In this document: positions 24,285 to 29,310 of the stretch, piece after piece
Position numbering within the stretch: position 1 is the first letter of the stretch
Layout: every line of letters starts with the position of its first letter
Assembly: GCA_027324025.1 (NCBI GenBank)
Contig: DAHVYW010000041.1
Location: 1-29,310 of the forward strand
Reading direction: 5' to 3'
Origin: JAJZQD01 sp021847735
GTDB taxonomy: Bacteria > Bacillota > Thermincolia > Thermincolales > UBA2595
DNA: 29,310 nt
Program-made: the position numbers and the translations under genes
Notes under the pieces: model-generated
What the model was told of the DNA's origin: nothing
The model's database searches: none
What the model saw: only the letters and a program-made list of their open reading frames with translations

Positions 24285-24324
24285 CCGGTCTGTCGTCAAA
24301 CGGCTCTGATTTATGGGGCACTGA

Positions 24325-24360
24325 TAACCCCCTCCTGCGAGGGGGTTAATTGGTTTGTTT
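24325..24360 (+). terminator. Rho-independent terminator after obg
   Basis: A perfect 10-bp stem (TAACCCCCTC with GAGGGGGTTA) and 4-base loop is followed by a T-rich stretch (ATTGGTTTGTTT). Confidence 0.9.
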
Positions 24361-24451
24361 GCTCCGCAAAACATTACCCCGAAACCCTGGCAGGAAAATG
24401 AACTATCTTCTGTGCCGGCCGGTTTTTAAGGACCAGTCGGTCCGTCTAGTT

Positions 24452-24478
24452 TTCACAGCATGCATGTTATGATATAAT
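24452..24478 (+). promoter_or_regulatory. Probable sigma-A promoter for yhbY-proBA
   Basis: A perfect -10 TATAAT (24473-24478) lies 32 bases before the yhbY start. TTCACA (24452-24457, spacer 15) or TTTTCA (24450-24455, spacer 17) could be the -35. It follows the obg terminator, fitting a new transcription unit. Confidence 0.65.
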
Positions 24479-24510
24479 AAAATTTAACAACCTTAAGGAG
24501 GGTTACCGTC

Positions 24511-24819
24511 TTGACGCCGAAAGAAATAACTTTAACCGGAAAACAGAAGAGGTATTTACGGGGGCTTGGCAGTACTATTGACCCCATTGTCCACATCGGC
24601 AAAGGAGGCATTTTGCCCGGCGTTTGGCAGCAGGCGGATGACGCATTGGAAGCCCGGGAATTAGTTAAAGTGAGAGTATTAAACAACTGCCTGGAAGATA
24701 CCGGTGAAGTGGCAAAGGCCCTGTCCGGACAATTGGATGCGGCCCTCGTACAGGTTATCGGACGAACATTCCTGCTTTACCGGCCGTCGATGAAGAATCC
24801 TCAAATTTTGCTGCCTTAA
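24511..24819 (+). CDS. yhbY: YhbY-family (CRM domain) RNA-binding protein
   Basis: YhbY proteins carry one CRM RNA-binding domain and associate with pre-50S ribosomal particles. The 102-residue protein contains the expected LTGKQKRYLRGLG start and the DPIVHIGKGGILPGV segment, which holds the conserved GxxG-type loop, then the ELVKVRVLNNC strand. TTG 24511 is used with a strong AAGGAGGGT site. The neighbourhood (obg, yhbY, proBA, nadD, yqeK) is standard in clostridia. Together with obg, rplU and rpmA it adds to the ribosome-assembly theme of the window. Confidence 0.94.
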   Translation: MTPKEITLTGKQKRYLRGLGSTIDPIVHIGKGGILPGVWQQADDALEARELVKVRVLNNCLEDTGEVAKALSGQLDAALVQVIGRTFLLYRPSMKNPQILLP

Positions 24820-24909
24820 TCTTGATAACGTGAATGTACGGCTTCTCAAAGGCGACTGCGGAATGCGGAAATGAGGCCGTTGCTGTGTTTTGAAAAGGGG
24901 GTCGCCACA

Positions 24910-26046
24910 GTGGCTTCAGATGCCAAAGAATTTCGTGATTTCGAAAATGTCAAACGCCTGGTAGTTAAGGTAGGGTCCAGCACCCTTACTTATCCGACCG
25001 GCAAATTAGATATAAACCAGATGGAACAATTGGTAAGGCAGATGGCCGATTTGCGCAACAGCGGGAGGGAAGTCATCCTTGTGACTTCAGGGGCTGTCGG
25101 GGCTGGAATAGGCAAGCTTGGGCTTGGCCGCAGACCGAAGACGATTCCGGAGAAACAGGCCACAGCTGCCATCGGCCAGGGTATTTTGATGCACATGTAT
25201 GAAAAATTGTTCTCTGAATATGGGATTATAGTGGCCCAGGTTCTTTTAACAAGGGAGGACATCATGGACCGGCGAAGGTTTCTAAACGCCAGGAATGCTT
25301 TGAGTTCACTCCTACAGTTAGAAGCCCTGCCAATAATTAATGAGAACGATACAATTGCTGTAGACGAGATAAAGTTCGGGGATAATGACACCCTGTCCGC
25401 GCTGGTGGCAAGCCTGGTTGATGCAGAACTCCTGATTATGCTCTCAGATATAGACGGCTTGTATACCGGAGACCCTTCCAAAGACAGGAAGGCCACTTTT
25501 ATTCCCGTGGTCAGGGACATTAACGGGGAAATAGAAAAGCTTGCCGGGGCCAGTGGTTCTACCCTTGGTACAGGAGGGATGGTCACTAAAATTCTATCCG
25601 CCAGAGTGGCCATGAGTTCCGGTTTTCCGATGGTCATAGCCCATGGCAGGACGGAAAAGGTGATTAACCGGATTATCAGTGGAGAGCCGGTAGGAACCCT
25701 GTTTCAGCCGGGAGAAAACAGGCTCCACTCCAAAAAACGCTGGATTGCCTTTGGGTCTAATGTGCTTGGCAGGATTTATGTTGATGAGGGTGCTCGAAAG
25801 GCTCTGGAAGAAGAAGGCAAGAGCTTGCTTCCCACAGGCATAGTAGATGCGGACGGGGATTTTGAAATTGGCAATACAGTAAGCGTGTTCTGTGATAACA
25901 GGGAGGTCGGCAGGGGTATTGTCAATTACTCTGCCAGGGAGATAGGGCTCATCAAGGGCAGGAAAACCAAAGAAATAGCCAAAATCCTTGGGTACAAAGA
26001 CTTTGACGAGGTAATTCACAGGAATAATTTTGTATTAAGTGTTTAG
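24910..26046 (+). CDS. proB: Glutamate 5-kinase
   Basis: ProB phosphorylates glutamate to gamma-glutamyl phosphate, the first step of proline synthesis; the labile product passes to ProA, encoded next. The 378-residue enzyme has the amino-acid kinase fold (RLVVKVGSSTLT, VTSGAVGAGIGKLGL, INENDTIAVDEIKFGDNDTLSA, GTGGMVTKI) and a C-terminal PUA domain (from about residue 275, GRIYVDEGARKAL). I place the start at GTG 24910 with AAAAGGGGG about nine bases upstream; ATG 24871 would add 13 residues and has a weak site. The PUA-containing form is the common bacterial type. Confidence 0.96.
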   Translation: MASDAKEFRDFENVKRLVVKVGSSTLTYPTGKLDINQMEQLVRQMADLRNSGREVILVTSGAVGAGIGKLGLGRRPKTIPEKQATAAIGQGILMHMYEKLFSEYGIIVAQVLLTREDIMDRRRFLNARNALSSLLQLEALPIINENDTIAVDEIKFGDNDTLSALVASLVDAELLIMLSDIDGLYTGDPSKDRKATFIPVVRDINGEIEKLAGASGSTLGTGGMVTKILSARVAMSSGFPMVIAHGRTEKVINRIISGEPVGTLFQPGENRLHSKKRWIAFGSNVLGRIYVDEGARKALEEEGKSLLPTGIVDADGDFEIGNTVSVFCDNREVGRGIVNYSAREIGLIKGRKTKEIAKILGYKDFDEVIHRNNFVLSV

Positions 26047-26057
26047 GGGGGATAGAG

Positions 26058-27314
26058 TTGGTTAGAGAAGAGGTTTTAAGAAAAGCGGCCAAAGCCAAGG
26101 AAGCCTCCAGGCAGATGTGTACCTTGTCCACTTCCGTGAAAAACCAGGCCCTGATGTTGATGGCCGAAGAACTTCTTGACCGTGCTGATGAAATCATTGA
26201 AGCCAACAAAGCCGACATGGCCAACGGCAGAAAACAGGGCTTACCTGTGGCATTACTAGACCGCCTGCTCCTGACGGAAGGCAGAGTTTACGATATGGCC
26301 GAGGGTTTGAAGGCAATTGCTTTGCTTCCCGACCCGGTAGGTGAAGTCATTTCCATGTGGAAAAGGCCCAACGGTCTGCAGATCGGGAAGATGAGGGTTC
26401 CTATCGGGGTAATCGGCATCATCTACGAAGCGAGGCCCAATGTCACGGTGGATGCGGCAGGCCTGTGCCTGAAAACCGGCAATGCCGTGGTATTAAGAGG
26501 CGGTTCGGAGGCTATCCATTCCAACATGGCGATTACCACGATTATCGCTGATGCCGCGGTTAAAGCAGGAGTGCCCGAAGGAGCCATCCAGCTTATTGAA
26601 ACAACCGACCGTGAGGCTGTTAATGTTCTCCTCAAACTTAATGACTACCTGGATATCCTTATACCCCGCGGGGGTGCAGGGCTCATCCAGACAGTGGTTA
26701 AGAATGCTACAGTACCGGTGATAGAAACCGGTGTCGGTAATTGCCACGTTTATGTCGACAACGAAGCCGATTTGGAAATGGCGAAAAAAATCGTGATTAA
26801 CGCCAAAACCCAGCGCCCCGGAGTGTGCAATGCCATGGAAACACTGCTGGTAAATAAAGGTGTCGCCAGTGAACTCCTGCCGGACTTGCTTAACACTCTT
26901 AAACAGGAATACCTTGTGGAGATCAGGGGCTGCCAGGCCACCAGGGAACTGGTGGAAGGGGTTAAGGAAGCTGCGGAAGATGATTATTACGCCGAGTTTC
27001 TGGACCTGATTCTGGCTGTTAAAGTGGTGGGTGATATGGAAGAAGCGATGAATCATATTTACAAATACGGCACCAAACACTCAGAGGCTATCATCACGAC
27101 AAACTACAACAAGGCCCGGCGATTCCTGCAGGAGGTAGACGCGGCAGCGGTTTATGTAAATGCCTCGACCAGGTTTACCGACGGCTTCCAGTTTGGGTTT
27201 GGCGCGGAAATCGGTATCAGCACCCAGAAACTCCATGCGCGGGGCCCGATGGGTTTAGTGGAAATGACAACCACCAAATATATAGTTTTCGGTGACGGAC
27301 AGGTCAGAAAGTGA
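26058..27314 (+). CDS. proA: Glutamate-5-semialdehyde dehydrogenase (gamma-glutamyl phosphate reductase)
   Basis: ProA reduces gamma-glutamyl phosphate with NADPH to glutamate semialdehyde, the second step of proline synthesis. The 418-residue length is normal. Aldehyde-dehydrogenase-type motifs are visible, including PIGVIGIIYEARPNVTVDA, LRGGSEAIHSN, the catalytic Cys in RPGVCNAMETLL (around residue 256) and STRFTDGFQFGFGAEIGIST near the end. TTG 26058 follows GGGGGGAT, 11 bases after proB. The TGA stop lies within the first six bases of the second 116-bp repeat, so repeat DNA forms the very end of the gene. Confidence 0.97.
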   Translation: MVREEVLRKAAKAKEASRQMCTLSTSVKNQALMLMAEELLDRADEIIEANKADMANGRKQGLPVALLDRLLLTEGRVYDMAEGLKAIALLPDPVGEVISMWKRPNGLQIGKMRVPIGVIGIIYEARPNVTVDAAGLCLKTGNAVVLRGGSEAIHSNMAITTIIADAAVKAGVPEGAIQLIETTDREAVNVLLKLNDYLDILIPRGGAGLIQTVVKNATVPVIETGVGNCHVYVDNEADLEMAKKIVINAKTQRPGVCNAMETLLVNKGVASELLPDLLNTLKQEYLVEIRGCQATRELVEGVKEAAEDDYYAEFLDLILAVKVVGDMEEAMNHIYKYGTKHSEAIITTNYNKARRFLQEVDAAAVYVNASTRFTDGFQFGFGAEIGISTQKLHARGPMGLVEMTTTKYIVFGDGQVRK

Positions 27315-27424
27315 ACTCGTTCAGCTAAAGCTGAACATCGAAACTTCAGTGGGGGACTCTACCCCCACTGAAGCAGAAAAGTGGAAACTCCACCTAATAG
27401 AAGGTGGAGTCTTGGAATTGGGAT
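27309..27424. repeat. 116-bp three-hairpin repeat, copy 2
   Basis: This copy is identical to 15062-15177 over its full length. Its hairpins are at 27319-27336, 27344-27373 and 27387-27410. It begins in the last two codons of proA and supplies the stop, and it ends about 60 bases before nadD. The 12-bp middle hairpin could also act as a weak terminator or RNA-stabilising element for proBA. Confidence 0.92.
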
Positions 27425-27485
27425 CAACTGTTTGAGCCGATTTGGGACAGCCTGGATAGTTGCCTTAACAGAGGTGGATGTTGGG

Positions 27486-28136
27486 GTGAGGAATTTGCAG
27501 AAACACGGAATTGGTGTAATGGGAGGAACTTTTGACCCCATTCACTACGGTCATTTATATATTGCGGAGAGCTCCAGGTGCAGGTTCAACCTGGGGAAGA
27601 TACTGTTTATGCCATCCGGAAATCCGGTACATAAGAAAAGGAATGACATAACTGACCATGTTCACCGGTTGGAAATGACCAGACTGGCCATTGCGAAGAA
27701 TCCCTACTTTGCCTTGTCAACGTTGGAGGTTGACCGCCCCGGACCTACTTATACTGTGGATACCCTTGAATACTTGAAAAATGACTGCAGCGGCACGGCC
27801 AGGCTGTTTTTTATTACCGGTGCGGACGCCATTTTAGATATTCTGACTTGGAAGGACGTACCCAGAATTTTTGAGTTATGCCGGTTTATCGCCGTAACCA
27901 GGCCTGGCTTTTCATTTAGAGCGCTGAACGAGATGTTGGCAGACTTGACTGAGGAGCAGAGGAAAAAAATTCACCTGCATGAGACCGGAGGGATTCTGGT
28001 TTCTTCAACTGAAATACGGCGCCGGATATCGAGAGGGGAGCCGGTGAAATACCTGCTTCCGGATAGTGTGGAAAAATATATAGAAAAACAAGGGTTGTAC
28101 AGACACCCCGACGATTCCTGTCTTTCACTTAAATAG
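27486..28136 (+). CDS. nadD: Nicotinate-nucleotide adenylyltransferase
   Basis: NadD adenylates nicotinate mononucleotide to deamido-NAD in NAD synthesis. The nucleotidyltransferase motif GGTFDPIHYGHL, containing HxGH, is near the N-terminus, and the second signature VSSTEIRRRI lies near the C-terminus. GTG 27486 gives a 216-residue protein of normal size and has GAGGTGG 8 bases upstream; TTG 27495 is a close alternative. The frame stays open upstream into the repeat at 27309-27424, but those extra residues are repeat-derived and unlikely to be translated. In Bacillus nadD is next to yqeK; here a small RRM gene lies between them. Confidence 0.94.
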   Translation: MRNLQKHGIGVMGGTFDPIHYGHLYIAESSRCRFNLGKILFMPSGNPVHKKRNDITDHVHRLEMTRLAIAKNPYFALSTLEVDRPGPTYTVDTLEYLKNDCSGTARLFFITGADAILDILTWKDVPRIFELCRFIAVTRPGFSFRALNEMLADLTEEQRKKIHLHETGGILVSSTEIRRRISRGEPVKYLLPDSVEKYIEKQGLYRHPDDSCLSLK

Positions 28137-28459
28137 ACTATGCATTAGGCCGTGGCGACGCCAAGGACTAAGTGAGCGTATGTCGAAATGTTTTGGCTGG
28201 AGTGAGTTTCCATGCACAGGGGACGGGGTTATTCAGGTAACGTATTAAATTATTCCCAAACCCAATACTGAATAGAATGACTGCATTTGAACATAATACT
28301 AGTAGATTCCAGCCAACGAAATATAGTTCCTTGCCACAGGTTCCGGTATCCTGAAACTTTCCAGTCGGCTGCTATCAGGCACTCGGGTTTTCGTGGAACC
28401 TCGGGTGCTTTTTATATTTGGCAGCTTTTTTTAAGTATGAAAGAGAGGTGAAGGGGAAG
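28137..28459 (+). other. Non-coding stretch with nested inverted repeats between nadD and the RRM gene
   Basis: No convincing coding frame is present in about 320 bases. An outer perfect pair TTGGCTGGA (28193-28201) and TCCAGCCAA (28308-28316) encloses an inner pair TATTCAG (28230-28236) and CTGAATA (28268-28274), so the transcript could fold into a long branched structure. I recognise no known riboswitch or RNA family here. Confidence 0.5.
28379..28414 (+). terminator. Terminator-like hairpin upstream of the RRM gene
   Basis: GCACTCGGG pairs with CTCGGGTGC through about nine pairs including G:U wobbles, followed by TTTTTATATTT. It lies about 45 bases before the RRM start and could end nadD transcription or a leader RNA. 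Confidence 0.6.
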
Positions 28460-28714
28460 ATGGTCCGTACCTTATATGTTGGCAATTTACCGTGGTCGAC
28501 CAAACGCGAGGATTTAGAAGAGGCTTTCCGTGCTCATGGGGAGGTAGTCGGGAGCAGGATTATTACAGATCGAGAAACAGGGCGTTCCAGAGGTTTCGGT
28601 TTTGTAGAAGTCAATGACGACGATGCAGAAAAAATGGTTGAGAAAATGAATGGCGCCGAATTTGAGGGAAGGGCTCTGACGGTAAATGAAGCTAAGCCGA
28701 GGGCCGAAGAATAA
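28460..28714 (+). CDS. Single-RRM RNA-binding protein
   Basis: The 84-residue protein is one RNA recognition motif. RNP2 is LYVGNL (residues 4-9) and RNP1 is RGFGFVEV, with the aromatic residues that stack on RNA. The family layout, RxxLYVGNLPWSTKREDLEEAF to AEFEGRALTVNEAKPR, is complete. Such short RRM proteins are known in cyanobacteria and scattered other bacteria, sometimes linked to cold or mRNA control; the target here is unknown. ATG 28460 with AAGGGGAAG is preferred to the upstream TTG 28418, which would add residues outside the domain. It stands alone between terminator-like hairpins, inserted between nadD and yqeK. Confidence 0.93.
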   Translation: MVRTLYVGNLPWSTKREDLEEAFRAHGEVVGSRIITDRETGRSRGFGFVEVNDDDAEKMVEKMNGAEFEGRALTVNEAKPRAEE

Positions 28715-28724
28715 TAAAGTTGAC

Positions 28725-28766
28725 AAAGCCTCCTCTGTCTTTTGGTGCAGGGAGGTTTTATTTTAT
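28725..28766 (+). terminator. Probable terminator after the RRM gene
   Basis: CCTCC (28729-28733) pairs with GGAGG (28751-28755), flanked by A and T runs, with TTTTATTTTATT after it. The loop is long, so the hairpin is weaker than others in the window. Confidence 0.55.
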
Positions 28767-28848
28767 TGATGTCGAAATCATGATAAACCGGGCAATTATT
28801 GAATTTGCGGCTGCAGACCGGTAAATGCGTTGACCGGGAGAGACGGGG

Positions 28849-29310
28849 ATGGAAAATAAAGATATTACAGGCGACATAAAAAACGGTATGAGTCCTGAGC
28901 GCTACCGGCACACTAAAGGGGTAGTCGTGACGGCCCTTAAACTGGCCGAAATTTGCGGGGTAGATACTTGTAAAGCTGAAACCGCTGCTTTGCTTCACGA
29001 CATCGCCAGAGATTTCAGTGGTGTGCGAATCTTAAAGCTGTGCCGGGATTTTGGCATCACACCGGATGAAATTGAAAAAGCTGCACCTGATTTGCTTCAC
29101 GGGAAGCTTGCAGCCTGCATTGCCAGTGAGCGCTACGGGGTTAAAGACGACGAGGTCCTTGATGCAATCAGGTTTCATACTACCGGCCGAAAGAATATGT
29201 CTACCCTGGATAAAATAATATTCATAGCCGACATGATTGAGCCGGGACGGGAGTTTCCCGGAGTCGAGGAACTCAGGGTACTGGCTTTTAAAGACCTTGA
29301 TGGAGCAGTT
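28849..29310 (+). CDS. yqeK: YqeK-family HD-domain hydrolase, 3' end beyond the window
   Basis: The frame is open from ATG 28849 to the last base (154 codons). YqeK proteins are HD-domain enzymes; members hydrolyse diadenosine tetraphosphate symmetrically to ADP. The conserved pattern is clear: MSPERYRHTKGVV near the start, the HD metal site in ALLHDIARD, LLHGKLAA, then IRFHTTGRKNMSTLDKII and FIADMIEPGRE. The start follows GGGAGAGACGGGG. It belongs to the nadD-yqeK-rsfS cluster common in Firmicutes, so rsfS probably lies just outside the window. Typical length is about 190 residues, so around 35-40 residues are missing. Confidence 0.93.
   Translation, partial: MENKDITGDIKNGMSPERYRHTKGVVVTALKLAEICGVDTCKAETAALLHDIARDFSGVRILKLCRDFGITPDEIEKAAPDLLHGKLAACIASERYGVKDDEVLDAIRFHTTGRKNMSTLDKIIFIADMIEPGREFPGVEELRVLAFKDLDGAV

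Noticed and set aside
24990..25637. 215-codon minus-strand frame antisense to proB
   Set aside because: It mirrors the clear ProB coding sequence and shows no family features.
27381..27485. Longer nadD starting at ATG 27381
   Set aside because: The extra residues come from the repeat and spacer, lack a ribosome binding site, and exceed normal NadD length.
1..29310. CRISPR arrays, tRNA or rRNA genes, and complete transposase genes
   Set aside because: No regularly spaced repeat series, cloverleaf or rRNA signature, or transposase-like protein was seen on either strand.

Overview
The window is about 29.3 kb from an anaerobic, endospore-forming Firmicute, most likely a clostridial lineage near the Peptococcaceae. 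This is inferred from gene content (SpoIVFA/SpoIVFB, Spo0B, a GerA-type germination operon, MinE beside MinCD, the Prp/L27 pair), frequent TTG and GTG starts with strong purine-rich ribosome binding sites, and mid-range GC. I cannot name the genus. Nearly all genes are on the + strand, and the backbone follows the mre/min-spoIVF-rplU-rpmA-spo0B-obg order known from Bacillus and clostridia.

Region 1 (1-6912) holds cell-shape and division genes: the 3' part of mrdA (PBP2), a terminator, minC-minD-minE, a terminator, rodA, and a large Jag_N/FapA-like (DUF342) protein. Region 2 (7166-13259) holds the sporulation protease pair spoIVFA/spoIVFB, an overlapping pair of conserved radical-SAM-associated genes, and rng (RNase G/E), closed by a terminator. 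Region 3 (13310-14979) starts with an alpha/beta hydrolase remnant on the minus strand, broken by a perfect 58-bp palindrome. It then has a strong promoter, a structured leader and the rplU-prp-rpmA ribosomal operon.

Region 4 (15062-22258) looks like accessory DNA between rpmA and spo0B, which are adjacent in Bacillus. It contains a 116-bp three-hairpin repeat, an orphan fixC-fixX pair, and a germination operon ordered gerAB-gerAA-gerAB-gerAC-D subunit. The first gerAB has an in-frame UGA at codon 24. Region 5 (22384-29310) resumes the core: spo0B, obg, a terminator and promoter, yhbY, proB, proA, a second identical 116-bp repeat, nadD, a roughly 320-base non-coding stretch, a small RRM RNA-binding protein, and the 5' part of yqeK.

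The genes join lateral wall synthesis and division-site selection with sporulation (SpoIVF proteolysis, Spo0B phosphorelay, germinant receptor) and ribosome biogenesis (L21, L27, Prp, Obg, YhbY, RNase G). The least ordinary features are the repeat family (two perfect copies plus a palindrome made from one end of it), the interrupted gerAB, a MinC without the usual N-terminal domain, and an extra helical insert in PBP2. I found no CRISPR array, tRNA, rRNA or complete transposase gene.
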